Shown: positions 1 to 8,236 of the stretch, in pieces | Position numbering within the stretch: position 1 is the stretch's first letter | Layout of the letters: each line of letters opens with the position of its first letter | From: VAZQ01 sp963753575 | Lineage (GTDB): Bacteria; Pseudomonadota; Alphaproteobacteria; Rhizobiales; Xanthobacteraceae | Reading direction: 5' to 3' | Length of the DNA: 64,000 nucleotides | NCBI GenBank assembly: GCA_963753575.1 | Contig: CAVWCR010000003.1 | Span: 682,001-746,000 of the forward strand | Translations under genes and position numbers: made by a program | Notes under the pieces: generated by a model | What the model was told of the DNA's origin: nothing | The model's database searches: none | The model's input: the letters and a program-made list of their open reading frames with translations, nothing else

Positions 1-364
1 CGGTCTTCAGGTAGCAGAGAATTTCCGGAGAGTTGGTGCGCTCGTTGCCATCTCTGGCGCGCTCGAACTCGTATTCGGTGCCCGAGGTGTACTGGCTGCC
101 GTCGTCGCGGCTGAACTGGTCGGGCGGCAGCGGCGTGCCCATCCGCGCCCACAGAATAAAGAGCGCAAGGTCGGCCTCGCGAATGTCGACGATCTGCGCC
201 TGGAAGGTGTCGGTGGCGCGCAGGAGGCTGCGCTCCCAGAGATAAGTCTCGAGCTGGACCTGGCCGCGGAATTCGAACTGGAGCCGCTCCGCCACCGCGA
301 GTGCGACACCCCGTTCGGCGCCCACGTCGCCGGGCGAGGACACAAACACGCGTAATCGCAGCAC
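1..364 (-). CDS. DUF4062 domain protein, 5' part only (runs off window)
   Basis: The reading frame running down from a GTG at 364-362 stays open to the window edge (about 121 codons). The GTG is preceded by a GGCGGAG ribosome site. The protein opens with LRLRVFVSSPGDVGAERG, then has an acidic and hydrophobic core containing DIREADLALFILWARMG and TSGTEYEFERA. This start is typical of DUF4062, a TIR/SIR2-like Rossmann domain that often sits at the N-terminus of large NACHT/WD40 or STAND NTPases. The rest of the protein, which would reveal the effector and sensor architecture, lies outside the window. It is divergent from the tetR operon. The domain call is fairly safe; a defence or signalling role is inference. 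Confidence 0.7.
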   Translation of the reverse strand, partial: MLRLRVFVSSPGDVGAERGVALAVAERLQFEFRGQVQLETYLWERSLLRATDTFQAQIVDIREADLALFILWARMGTPLPPDQFSRDDGSQYTSGTEYEFERARDGNERTNSPEILCYLKT

Positions 365-604
365 GACTTGCTCCGCCCGTCACCCGCCGCGATGATAGTG
401 CGGCACGGCCTCGCCCGGATAGGGGGCGGTCCCACTCTTGTGGGGAGATGGCTGTCGCCGCGACGATGGGCGAGACGCACCGGCACCGCAATCGCCGGAG
501 CGGCGGACGCGGGCGTATCTGCGCCACCACGGCTCAATCTTCTGCGCCTAAATCATTGTGCTGGCGAGGATTTGCGCGATCGCCGGAGCGGGCGGAAATT
601 CTCG

Positions 605-633
605 TTGACACAATACCGACTAGTCGGTATGTC
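605..633 (+). promoter_or_regulatory. Promoter and palindromic operator of the tetR operon
   Basis: A perfect TTGACA lies at 605-610 and a weaker TATGTC at 628-633, 17 bp apart. The perfect 18-bp palindrome ATACCGACTAGTCGGTAT (613-630) fills the spacer. An operator placed between the -35 and -10 boxes just before a TetR-type gene is the usual layout for autorepression. Binding itself is inferred. Confidence 0.75.
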
Positions 634-651
634 GGCGAGCGGGGATGATCC

Positions 652-1287
652 ATGACGACACCCGAGACCGCAACCACAAAGCCCACCGCGCGCACCAAGC
701 TGCTCGACGCGGCGCTGTCAGTGATCCGCAGCAAGGGCTATGCGGCGACCACCGTCGACGACCTTTGCGAGGCCGCCGGCGTGACCAAGGGCGCCTTCTT
801 CCATCACTTCAGGAGCAAGGACGAGCTTGCGGTCGCGGCCGCCGACTACTGGTCCGAAATGACCGGCGGCTTCTTCGCGGCCGCGCCTTACCACCGCCAT
901 CCCGATCCGCTCGAGCGCGTGCTCGGCTACATCGATTTCCGCAAGGCGATCCTGCGGGGCAAGGTGCCTGAGTTCACCTGTCTGGTCGGCACGATGGTGC
1001 AGGAGACCTACGGCACCCATCCTGCCATTCGCGACGCCTGCGCGCGCTCGATCAGCGAGCACGCCGCCAGGGTCGAGGCCGACATCGCGGAGGCGATGGT
1101 CAAGCACAACATCAAGGCGGATTGGACCGCGCAAAGCCTCGCGCTCCACACCCAGGCGGTGCTGCAGGGTGCGTTCATTCTGGCGAAAGCCAAGGGCGGA
1201 CCGCAGGTGGCCGCCCAATCGGTCGACCACCTGCGCCGCTATGTCGAGCTCATCTTCAACCATCCCAGCAAGGAGAAGGCACGATGA
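652..1287 (+). CDS. TetR/AcrR family transcriptional repressor
   Basis: The 211-residue protein has the TetR N-terminal helix-turn-helix at about residues 17-60 (LLDAALSVIRSKGYAATTVD, then AAGVTKGAFFHHFRSKDEL) and a variable all-helical ligand domain after that. The start ATG follows a GCGGGG ribosome site and lies just behind the palindromic operator. The gene is first in a three-gene operon: its TGA overlaps the ATG of the VOC-domain gene. By family logic it represses itself and the two small enzymes downstream until a small molecule releases it; the ligand cannot be read from sequence. Confidence 0.9.
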   Translation: MTTPETATTKPTARTKLLDAALSVIRSKGYAATTVDDLCEAAGVTKGAFFHHFRSKDELAVAAADYWSEMTGGFFAAAPYHRHPDPLERVLGYIDFRKAILRGKVPEFTCLVGTMVQETYGTHPAIRDACARSISEHAARVEADIAEAMVKHNIKADWTAQSLALHTQAVLQGAFILAKAKGGPQVAAQSVDHLRRYVELIFNHPSKEKAR

Positions 1288-1784
1288 CGACTGCCGAAGC
1301 GATTGCGACCCCGACCGCCAAATCCGCCAACACCAACGCGGCTCCCGGCCACATGCAGACGCTCTCGCCGCATCTCATTTGCGACGGGGCGGCGGATGCG
1401 ATCGCATTCTACAAAGCGGCCTTCGGCGCCGAAGAGATGACCCGGCTGCCGGGCAAGAACGGCAAGCTGATGCATGCCTGCATCAAGGTCTGCGGCTCCT
1501 CCGTCATGCTGGTCGACGAGATGCCGGAATGCGGCGCGCTGTCGCCGAAATCGCTCAAGGGCACGCCGGTAAGCATTCATCTCTATGTCGACGATGTCGA
1601 CGCGTTCGTGGCGCGCGCCGTCAAGGCCGGCGCCAAGGTGACGATGCCGGTTGCCGACATGTTCTGGGGCGATCGCTTCGGCATGATCGAGGACCCGTTC
1701 GGCCATCGCTGGTCGGTCGCAACCCATCAGCGTGACATGACCGCCGAGGAAATATGCGCGGCCGCGAGCTGCGCGATGGCCTAA
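1284..1784 (+). CDS. VOC (glyoxalase/PhnB-like) family protein
   Basis: The protein is 166 residues. The start ATG at 1284 overlaps the upstream stop as ATGA, which indicates translational coupling. After a 25-residue lead it shows the PhnB-like pattern SPHLICDGAADAIAFYKAAF, a central metal-domain half and a closing DPFGHRWSVATHQRD. PhnB-like VOC proteins fold as paired beta-alpha-beta-beta-beta modules; many have no proven activity. The C-terminus is short and cysteine/alanine rich. Co-transcription with a TetR regulator and an AHSA1-type protein is a common arrangement; substrate unknown. Confidence 0.85.
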   Translation: MTTAEAIATPTAKSANTNAAPGHMQTLSPHLICDGAADAIAFYKAAFGAEEMTRLPGKNGKLMHACIKVCGSSVMLVDEMPECGALSPKSLKGTPVSIHLYVDDVDAFVARAVKAGAKVTMPVADMFWGDRFGMIEDPFGHRWSVATHQRDMTAEEICAAASCAMA

Positions 1785-1815
1785 CCCCATCGTCCGCGCG
1801 CAAGCGCGGACCCAG
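1785..1815. repeat. REP-like palindrome
   Basis: The GTCCGCGCGCAAGCGCGGAC hairpin, with flanks resembling those of the longer element at 48.75 kb, sits between two genes of the tetR operon. Such short palindromes are dispersed in Bradyrhizobium-like genomes and may stabilise or attenuate mRNA. Confidence 0.6.
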
Positions 1816-1849
1816 TATCCCTTATCACGTCCATCAATGGAGCGTCGTC

Positions 1850-2326
1850 ATGACTGCCGAAGCCAATGCGTCTGCAACCCATGAGCTCGTCCTGACCCGC
1901 CTTATCGATGTGGCGCCGGAGAAGCTCTATCGCGCCTGGACCGAGCCCGAGCTGCTCAAGCAGTGGTTCACGCCGCGGCCCTATACGACGCCGGTGGTCG
2001 AGACCGACGTGCGGCCGGGCGGCTCGAGCTACGTGGTCATGCGCTCGCCCGAGGGCCACGAGATGCCCAATCGCGGCGTCTATCTCGAAGTGGTCAAGAA
2101 CCGCAAGCTCGTGTTCACCGACGCCTATACGTCGGCGTGGGAGCCGTCCGGCAAGCCGTTCATGACCGCGATCATCACGTTCGAGCCCGAGGGCGGCAAG
2201 ACCCGCTACACTGCGCGCGCGCTGCACTGGTCGGCGGCCGACCGCGAAACCCACGAGAAGATGGGTTTCCACGAAGGCTGGGGCAAGGCCACCGATCAGC
2301 TCACTGAAGTCGCCGGGAAACTTTGA
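1850..2326 (+). CDS. SRPBCC / AHSA1-like domain protein
   Basis: The 158-residue protein matches the START-like AHSA1 (activator of Hsp90 ATPase C-terminal-like) family. Visible features are LTRLIDVAPEKLYRAWTEPE and LLKQWFTPRPY near the N-terminus, and HEKMGFHEGWGKATDQLTEV at the C-terminus. The ATG at 1850 is preceded by ATGGAGCG. It is the third gene of the tetR operon, separated from the VOC gene by a 65-bp gap holding a short REP-like palindrome. These proteins bind hydrophobic ligands in a deep cavity; the ligand here is unknown. Confidence 0.85.
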   Translation: MTAEANASATHELVLTRLIDVAPEKLYRAWTEPELLKQWFTPRPYTTPVVETDVRPGGSSYVVMRSPEGHEMPNRGVYLEVVKNRKLVFTDAYTSAWEPSGKPFMTAIITFEPEGGKTRYTARALHWSAADRETHEKMGFHEGWGKATDQLTEVAGKL

Positions 2327-2339
2327 CGAAGAGCGAACC

Positions 2340-2405
2340 CGCGGCCGCGCGTTGATCCAGTTCTTTGACTTGGGTCTTTGACTTGGTTCTTTGACCCACG
2401 TCAAC
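2340..2405. repeat. Short tandem repeat of CTTTGACTTGG
   Basis: Three imperfect copies of TTCTTTGACTTGGGT occur in a row between the SRPBCC gene and the small peptide gene. No function is apparent. Confidence 0.5.
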
Positions 2406-2468
2406 GTATTGCCGCGGTTTTGCAGTTCTTGTGGCGATCGTCGAGATCAAATGGCAGGAGAGGGAGCC

Positions 2469-2567
2469 ATGGGAATGACGCGCGCCAACTGGCTTCACAT
2501 TATCCTGATCGCCATTCTTGTTGCCGTTGTGCTCGTACTCGTCCGTCAGCACGGGGTCGGAGGGTGA
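2469..2567 (+). CDS. 32-residue single-pass membrane peptide
   Basis: The short frame encodes a basic lead MGMTRANW, one strongly hydrophobic helix (about residues 9-25, LHIILIAILVAVVLVLV) and a short polar tail. A very good ribosome site, AGGAGAGGGAG, stands before the ATG at 2469; the second in-frame ATG (2475) is the alternative start. Composition and ribosome site argue for a real small membrane protein. No family is recognised. Confidence 0.55.
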   Translation: MGMTRANWLHIILIAILVAVVLVLVRQHGVGG

Positions 2568-2591
2568 GCCGCGCTTGCGCTTGCGACCCGC

Positions 2592-3602
2592 TCACCGCCC
2601 GACCGCCGCGCGCGCCCGCTGCAACACCGCCGGCGGGACGTCGCGCGACTGCATGATCTGCTTCTGCAACGTCGCGCCGGGCAGCGGCCCGAACTCGGCG
2701 TGGGTCTTGCGGATGTCGGCCAGAAAGTCAGCGTCCTTGGTCATGGCTTCGAACGCGTCGCGCAGCGCGGCGACGCGCGCGGCCGGCACGCGGGGCGTGG
2801 TGAGGATCGAGCGGCCGACCGCGCTCGCGCTCGCGAAGATCGCCAGCACCTGCCGGTCGCTCGTGGTCCTCGCGAGCGACGCCAGGTCGGGCACGCCCGC
2901 AAGCTCAGGCGCCGGCGCTGGCGTGATCGAGACCAGCAGGTAGACCCGCTTGTTGGAAATCCAGGTCGGGTAGGTGGTCTTGAGCGTGGCGAGCGAGGTG
3001 AACGCGCCATAGGTCTCGCCGCGCTCCATTGCGAGCAGCATCTCGTTGTGCTTGTAGCCTGAGGTAATGTCGAACTTGGTGCCCGCGATCGCATTGAGCA
3101 TCCGCGGATAGAGGCTCGTGCCCGACGCCGGCCCGGTGGCGCCGAGCGGCACCGACGCCCTGGTCGCATCGGAGATGCTGCGCACGCCCGAGGTCCACCA
3201 GGTCACGATCACGTCGACCCCGGGAGCGAGCCGGCCGATCCAGTTGAAGTCGGTGATCTTGTAGCGCACTTCGCTGCCGCCGAGCGCATCGGCAAGCACG
3301 TTCTCCTGCACCGGCATGCCGAGCACGGTGCCGTCCTGCGGCGCCTTCTCGTAGAGATAGTTGATGGCGCGCAACCCGCCGGCGCCTGCCATGTTCTGCA
3401 CGATCACCGATGGCCGGCCGGGAATGTGCTCGCCGAGGTGGCGTGCGATCAGCCGGGTGTGCAGGTCGTAGCTGCCGCCCGGGTCGGCCGGCACCACCAT
3501 GGTGATGGTCTTGCCGCGATAGAAGTCAGCGACCGACTGGGCCTGCGCAGGGGAGGCCGCGAGCATGAGCGCGGCGAAGACGGCAGCCATTCCCGAGTTC
3601 AC
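2592..3602 (-). CDS. TctC-like (Bug family) periplasmic binding protein 1
   Basis: The product has 336 residues from the GTG at 3602, chosen because GGGAGG lies 5 nt upstream and a signal peptide follows directly (residues 1-22, ending SPAQAQ). The mature protein has VADFYRGKTITMVV and DPGGSYDLHTRLIARHL, then QNMAGAGGLRAINYLY, the pattern of Bug/TctC receptors for carboxylates. It resembles the third TctC of this window (8683-9750) more than the second, sharing the AMERGET motif. It is separated from the TctAB permease genes by a CMD-family gene, so pairing with that permease is plausible but unproven. Confidence 0.88.
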   Translation of the reverse strand: MNSGMAAVFAALMLAASPAQAQSVADFYRGKTITMVVPADPGGSYDLHTRLIARHLGEHIPGRPSVIVQNMAGAGGLRAINYLYEKAPQDGTVLGMPVQENVLADALGGSEVRYKITDFNWIGRLAPGVDVIVTWWTSGVRSISDATRASVPLGATGPASGTSLYPRMLNAIAGTKFDITSGYKHNEMLLAMERGETYGAFTSLATLKTTYPTWISNKRVYLLVSITPAPAPELAGVPDLASLARTTSDRQVLAIFASASAVGRSILTTPRVPAARVAALRDAFEAMTKDADFLADIRKTHAEFGPLPGATLQKQIMQSRDVPPAVLQRARAAVGR

Positions 3603-4093
3603 GTTTGCCTCCCGATGACGGCCGACGATTTGGCGCGGCGCATTGGGAGGCAGTCTACCGCATTTTCCTTGTTGGCCAATCGGTCGGCTGCGCCAATCTA
3701 ACCGGCCTGACGGAGGGGAACGTGTTGGCGGCGGCGCGCGTGCGTTGTTGTTCGCCAGACGAGCAGCGCATGTCATCGTGATTTTCCTGACGGGCGCCTG
3801 TCCAGGAACAGCTCGACTTGGCGGATTGCATCCGCCCAGGCTGTCCGATTGCCGCTTGCGGATCATCTTGCCATCCTTCGAATGCCGCACGCTCGATCGG
3901 TCGCGATCTCTTCAATCTAGACGAGCGATTCTACAGCGTTGTGGCAGATTTGAATCCTCTGTCGCGGCGAGCGCATGCCGGAGATGCGACGAAAACCATC
4001 GATACATCAGGATGAAGAACAGCCGATCGCTGTTGCCGGCCGCGCCCAGCGCGCGGCCATTCGCCACCAAACGGGGGCTATTCAACACGAGAG
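3603..4093. other. Gene-free stretch
   Basis: About 490 bp between the TctC gene and the CMD-family gene. Open frames here are short, have no ribosome sites and do not resemble proteins. The upstream region of tctC1 must lie at its left end, but no clear promoter boxes are visible. Confidence 0.5.
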
Positions 4094-4639
4094 CTACTTA
4101 AGCGGTGTGCTGCCATCCGGAACGGGCGCATCAAAGACATTAATCATCATCGCAGCCGTGGTGTAAAAACCAATGGTTGTCACGAGCTCGATCAACAGAT
4201 CAACGCCCATCATTGCAACCGCACGTTCATACGTCTTGAGCTCAAGCGTCTTGCTGTCCTGCAACTCGATAACCAGCTCGTATATCAGCCTTTCATCTTC
4301 TCTGGCGAAAGTCGGCGCCCGCCGCTCTCTGATGTCTGCTATCAATTCTTCGGCGACGCCCGCGGCCCTGGCATCTTTTTCGTGCACATACCATTCGTAT
4401 TGAGAATTCCAGTGGCGCGCCACGATCAGAATTGCCAGCTCGAACAATCGGCGGTCGAGCTTTCCGCGCAGCCGTATCGCATTGCCTAGCTGGTTGGCGG
4501 CGTCCGCTATTGGTGGGAGCCGAAGCCATACCGCAAAGGGTCCGCGAACCACGCCTCCTCTCGCGCCGGCGATTTCGTGGTGAATTCGTTTCTGTTCCGG
4601 CGAGAGTTGATCCGGTTCCAGTGCAGCGATGCGACCCAT
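4094..4639 (-). CDS. Carboxymuconolactone decarboxylase (CMD/AhpD-like) family protein
   Basis: The 181-residue protein carries the CMD helix bundle: LRGKLDRRLFELAILIVARH followed by WNSQYEWYVHEKDARAAG (about residues 77-94). The redox CxxC of AhpD is absent; glutamate and histidine stand in the equivalent helix (EWYVHE), as in the subgroup without peroxidase chemistry. Neighbouring TctC and TctA genes point to carboxylate or aromatic-acid metabolism, which is inference. Its substrate is unknown. Confidence 0.85.
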   Translation of the reverse strand: MGRIAALEPDQLSPEQKRIHHEIAGARGGVVRGPFAVWLRLPPIADAANQLGNAIRLRGKLDRRLFELAILIVARHWNSQYEWYVHEKDARAAGVAEELIADIRERRAPTFAREDERLIYELVIELQDSKTLELKTYERAVAMMGVDLLIELVTTIGFYTTAAMMINVFDAPVPDGSTPLK

Positions 4640-4706
4640 TGGATCGTCTCCACTTTTCGGGAAGGTTGAATTCGCCTGTTGCCAAGCGCCATTGGCGGAT
4701 CACGGC

Positions 4707-4779
4707 CCAGTGCCGCCGATCTGAAGTTCCCACAATACCCGCGGCAAGCTCGCTTAGGAACTTCAGATCGGGGCACTAG
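4707..4779. repeat. CTAG-bounded palindromic repeat, family A
   Basis: The arms GATCTGAAGTTCC (left) and GGAACTTCAGATC (right) enclose a loop containing CCGCGGCAAGCTCGCTTA. The right boundary is GGCACTAG. Other copies of family A lie at 7104-7190 and 35530-35609. Confidence 0.8.
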
Positions 4780-4967
4780 TCTTACTGCGTCAGAAACATT
4801 GTTTGTCGTCCCGGCCGAGCGCGAAGCGCGAAGAGCCGGGACCCATATTCCGCAGCCTCTCGCTATTTCTGTGGTTGTGGGTCCCGGCTCTGCGCTCGCT
4901 TCGCTCGCTTGGCCGGGACGACAGAAGGGGATGCGGCGCGCAGATTTTTGTGACGCAGTAGTGCTAG
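4776..4967. repeat. CTAG-bounded palindromic repeat, family C
   Basis: The element shares its left CTAG with the preceding family A copy. It has outer arms ACTGCGTCA (4784-4792) and TGACGCAGT (4951-4959) and inner GTCGTCCCGGCC / GGCCGGGACGAC arms of the REP type. It ends with CTAG at 4964-4967. That last CTAG, read on the other strand, is the TAG stop codon of the TctA gene. Confidence 0.75.
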
Positions 4968-6475
4968 TCCTCTTCCTCCACGAATATCTCCTCGCGGCGC
5001 TGGCGTATGGTCGGCAGCAGCACAATCACCAGCAGGACAACGGCAAAGACCAGCAGCCCGGCACTGATCGGCCGGGTTACAAAGATCGTGAAGTCGCCGC
5101 CGGAGATGATCATCGACTGGCGCAGCGACTCCTCCATCATTCTCCCGAGGATCATGCCGAGCACCAGCGGCGCCGGCTCGAAGCCGAATTTGCTCATGCC
5201 ATAACCGAGGATGCTGAAGGCGGCCATGATGACAACGTCGGTGGTGGATCCGTTGATCGAAAAGACGCCGATGCAGCAGAACATGATGATCGCCGGGAAC
5301 AGCAGCCGGTAGGGTACCTTCAGCAGCCGCACCCAGATGCCAATGAGCGGCATGTTGATGATGAGGAGCATCAAATTGCCGATCCACATGGAAGTGATGA
5401 GGCCCCAGAACAGATCGGGATTGGAGCTGATGACCTGCGGCCCCGGGATGATGCCGTGGATGGTCATGGCGCCGACCATGATCGCCATCACGGCGTTCGG
5501 TGGAATGCCGAGGGTGAGCAGCGGGATGAAGGAGGTCTGGGCGCCGGCATTGTTGGCCGATTCAGGGCCCGCCACGCCTTCGATGGCGCCGCGGCCGAAG
5601 CGCGAAGGGTCCTTGGCGATCTTTTTCTCGACGGTGTAGGAGGCGAAGGCGCCCAGCACGGCGCCATTGCCCGGCAAGATGCCGAGCGCGCCGCCGATGA
5701 CGGTGCCGCGGATGATCGGCCAAAGCGACTGGCGCAATTCCGCCATTCCCGGCAACAGTCGCCCGATCGTGCCTTTCACCACGTCGCGCGACATGGTGTG
5801 GTCGAGATTGCGCAGGATCTCGCCGATCCCGAACAGTCCCATGCCCATCACGGCGAAATCGATGCCGTCGGCAAGCTCATTGACGCCGAAGGTCATGCGC
5901 AGCTTGCCGCTGACGAGGTCCGGTCCGACGGTAGACAGCAGCACGCCGAACACGATGGTGATCAAGGCATTGAACATCGGGCCGCGGGCAAGGGCGGCGG
6001 CGAAGATGAGGCCTGTGACCATGAGCGAGAAATATTCCACCGGACCGAACATCAGCGCGATGCTGGTGAGCGGAATGGCGAGTGCGGCAACGAACACGGT
6101 CGAGACGGTGCCGGCGAAGAAGGAACCGATCGCGGCAATGCCGAGCGCGATGCCGCCGCGGCCCTGCTTGGCCATCTCGTGGCCGTCGAGGACGGTGACG
6201 GTGGAACTGGCCTCCCCGGGGATGGAAAGGAGAATGGCGGTGGTCGAGCTGCCGTACTGGGCGCCATAATAGATGCCGGCGACCATGATGAGGGCGCTCG
6301 CCGGCTCGAAGCTGAAGGTTATGGGCAGCAGCACCGCGATAGTGGCGATCGGGCCGATGCCGGGCAGGACGCCGATCAGCGTTCCCAGCATACAGCCGAT
6401 GAAACACAGAATGATGTTGTGAAGCGACAGGGCGACCGAGAAGCCTTCGCCGAGATGAGAAATCAGTTCCAGCAC
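4964..6475 (-). CDS. tctA: Tripartite tricarboxylate transporter large permease TctA
   Basis: A 503-residue protein with about eleven hydrophobic helices and the TctA signatures LIGVLPGIGPIATIAVLLP near residue 40 and GILPGNGAVLGAFASYTVEK near residue 330. TctA is the sodium- or proton-coupled membrane channel of TTT systems that take up citrate-like or aromatic carboxylates delivered by a TctC receptor. It lies 4 bp downstream of TctB on the same strand, in the usual B-A order. The TAG stop lies in the CTAG boundary of a palindromic repeat, so the last codons may have been fixed by repeat insertion. Confidence 0.93.
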   Translation of the reverse strand: MLELISHLGEGFSVALSLHNIILCFIGCMLGTLIGVLPGIGPIATIAVLLPITFSFEPASALIMVAGIYYGAQYGSSTTAILLSIPGEASSTVTVLDGHEMAKQGRGGIALGIAAIGSFFAGTVSTVFVAALAIPLTSIALMFGPVEYFSLMVTGLIFAAALARGPMFNALITIVFGVLLSTVGPDLVSGKLRMTFGVNELADGIDFAVMGMGLFGIGEILRNLDHTMSRDVVKGTIGRLLPGMAELRQSLWPIIRGTVIGGALGILPGNGAVLGAFASYTVEKKIAKDPSRFGRGAIEGVAGPESANNAGAQTSFIPLLTLGIPPNAVMAIMVGAMTIHGIIPGPQVISSNPDLFWGLITSMWIGNLMLLIINMPLIGIWVRLLKVPYRLLFPAIIMFCCIGVFSINGSTTDVVIMAAFSILGYGMSKFGFEPAPLVLGMILGRMMEESLRQSMIISGGDFTIFVTRPISAGLLVFAVVLLVIVLLPTIRQRREEIFVEEED

Positions 6476-6479
6476 GGGT

Positions 6480-6983
6480 TCAGAACTCTATCGACGTGCC
6501 GGGGATGACGAGCACCGGCACCGACATGTCGAGCAGGTAGCGGAACAGGATGATGCAGCCGAGCGTGACCGCCGCGGCAAAGATGATCACCTCGCGCGGC
6601 CGCGCTTCCTCGGTGGCGAAGCCGCACACCACGAGTGCGAGCATGCCTGCGACGGCAAGACCGAAATGGCGGATGGTCAGCGCGAACAGGATGATGCCGG
6701 CATTGACCAACACCGGACCGCGCAGCGACCATTTCGCCAGTGCCTCGCCGTCGCGCAGCAGCGAGTCGCCAATCAGGATCACGCCGCCGATGCCGAGCAG
6801 AACTGCCAGCGAGCGCGGAAACATGGCCGGGCCCATGAACTTGATGGTCCCCTGATTGAGGTCTTCGATTGCCCACAAGACGAATGCGCAGATGCCGACA
6901 AGGGCGACGCCGGCGACGAACTTCTGAGGCGCACGGATGCTCAGAGGGCCCACGCGGCCGGCAGTGTTCGGGTTGCTCGACAC
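6480..6983 (-). CDS. tctB: Tripartite tricarboxylate transporter small permease TctB
   Basis: The product is 167 residues from a GTG at 6983 with GGGAGGA upstream. It has a cytoplasmic lead of about 20 residues and four hydrophobic helices, including VAGVALVGICAFVLWAI and VIIFAAAVTLGCIILFRYLL, the size and layout of TctB. TctB is the small, poorly conserved membrane partner of TctA. The gene begins the tctBA unit; the third component is probably the TctC at 7268-8236, which lies just upstream on the same strand across a repeat cluster. Confidence 0.88.
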   Translation of the reverse strand: MSSNPNTAGRVGPLSIRAPQKFVAGVALVGICAFVLWAIEDLNQGTIKFMGPAMFPRSLAVLLGIGGVILIGDSLLRDGEALAKWSLRGPVLVNAGIILFALTIRHFGLAVAGMLALVVCGFATEEARPREVIIFAAAVTLGCIILFRYLLDMSVPVLVIPGTSIEF

Positions 6984-7103
6984 CGTTATGTCCTCCCGGC
7001 GCGTTGGCCGCGCAGCTCAAATTACGGTCCGACAGGCTGGACGCCTCGCTGATTAGGAAGGCAGGCATCCGGTCGATGCCGGACCGATGGTGTTTAGTCG
7101 TAT

Positions 7104-7271
7104 CTGGTCCCGCCGATCTGAAGTTCCTACAACACTTGCGGCAAACTCGCTTGGGAACTTCAGATCGAAAAGCGGCACTAGAATCATAGAGTTGCCAGTG
7201 CCCCTTTGTTTCCGAAGTTCGTGTCAGAGGGTGCAGCGATGACTAAACGAACTTCGGCAACGGGGCACTAG
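7104..7271. repeat. Composite CTAG-bounded repeat, families A+B
   Basis: A family A palindrome (GATCTGAAGTTCC / GGAACTTCAGATC) is joined through the linker CTAGAATCATAGAGTTGC to a family B palindrome (TTCCGAAGTTCGTGTCAG / ACGAACTTCGG), ending GGGGCACTAG at 7271. The same composite, with the same linker, occurs inverted at 35444-35609. Its terminal CTAG supplies the TAG stop of the flanking TctC gene (7268-7270). Confidence 0.85.
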
Positions 7272-8236
7272 TCGATCTGAATGCCGGCAGTCTTCACGCG
7301 CTCGCCCCAGCTTGCGACTTCGCTCTTGACGAATTCGTCCGTTGCTTTGACCGAAAGCCCCGACAAATCGCCATTCCGCTTGAGATTGGCGGCCGCTTTT
7401 GGATCGTCAGTAATCGAGTTGATCGCCTTGTTGAGCGCCGCGACAACGTTGGCGGGTGTTCCCGCTGGGACCCAGAACCCTACCCAAGACGAGCCTTCGA
7501 AGTTCGCAAACCCGCTCTCCGCCAGGGTCGGGCAGTTGGGAAGGAGCTGGTAACGCTTGGCAGCCGCTACCGCCAGACAAGTTATCTTGCCTGAGTTGAC
7601 CTGGGTTACCGTGCTGCCTGAAGCCGTTGCAGCCAGACCGTCGACGGAGCCGCCGATCGCCGCCTGCATGGCGAGTGCTCCCCCCTTGAAGGGCACATGG
7701 TCGGCTTTGATCTTGGCGACGTCTTTGAAGAACGTGAACCACGTCAGATATGAACCCGACCCGACCCCGGCGCTGCCATAGCTGAACTTCTTCGACTTGG
7801 AGGCAGTGAGGAATTCCTTGAGCGTTTTCGGCCTGCTGGGATTGACCGAGAATGTCTCAGGCGCCCGAACCGCAATCGCAACGGGGGTCAGATCTTTGAC
7901 CACCGAGTAGTCGATTTTCTTGTAGAGCGTCGCGTTGACCGCCAGCGAAGTCGTGCTGACAAGCACCGTATAACCGTCCGCCGCGGCGCTGGCGACCGCA
8001 CGGGCAGCGATGTTCGAGGCGGCACCGCCACGGTTCTCCACGACCACGGCCTGGCCGAGCACCTTGCCGACATGTTGGCCAACAATGCGCGCAACCGAAT
8101 CCGCAAATCCGCCGGCACTGAAGCCGACCACAAATGTGATGCGCTTTTCGGGATAGTCCTTGGCGCCGGCGCTGGTTGCGAGCACAAGGGCGGTAGCGCC
8201 GATGCCGGCGACGATGCTGCGCGTTGTCCAGTTCAT
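7268..8236 (-). CDS. TctC-like (Bug family) periplasmic binding protein 2
   Basis: The product is 322 residues. The start at 8236 was preferred over an ORF extension because GGAGGAGA lies just upstream and a signal peptide follows (MNWTTRSIVAGIGATALVL, cleavage near ATSAGA). The mature part shows DYPEKRITFVVGFSAGG, NRGGAASNIAARAVASAAAD and VPFKGGALAMQAAIGGSVDG, typical Bug features with the carboxylate-binding loops. It lies upstream of tctBA on the same strand and is the best candidate receptor for that permease. Its stop codon TAG is part of a repeat boundary. Confidence 0.9.
   Translation of the reverse strand: MNWTTRSIVAGIGATALVLATSAGAKDYPEKRITFVVGFSAGGFADSVARIVGQHVGKVLGQAVVVENRGGAASNIAARAVASAAADGYTVLVSTTSLAVNATLYKKIDYSVVKDLTPVAIAVRAPETFSVNPSRPKTLKEFLTASKSKKFSYGSAGVGSGSYLTWFTFFKDVAKIKADHVPFKGGALAMQAAIGGSVDGLAATASGSTVTQVNSGKITCLAVAAAKRYQLLPNCPTLAESGFANFEGSSWVGFWVPAGTPANVVAALNKAINSITDDPKAAANLKRNGDLSGLSVKATDEFVKSEVASWGERVKTAGIQID

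Noticed and set aside
7..537. Open frame of 176 codons on the minus strand at the left edge
   Set aside because: It is out of frame with the DUF4062 gene, is serine/arginine rich and has no ribosome site; it is a shadow.
4679..6508. 609-codon plus-strand frame across tctBA
   Set aside because: It is the antisense shadow of the TctA gene, rich in D, H, R and G, with no protein-like pattern.
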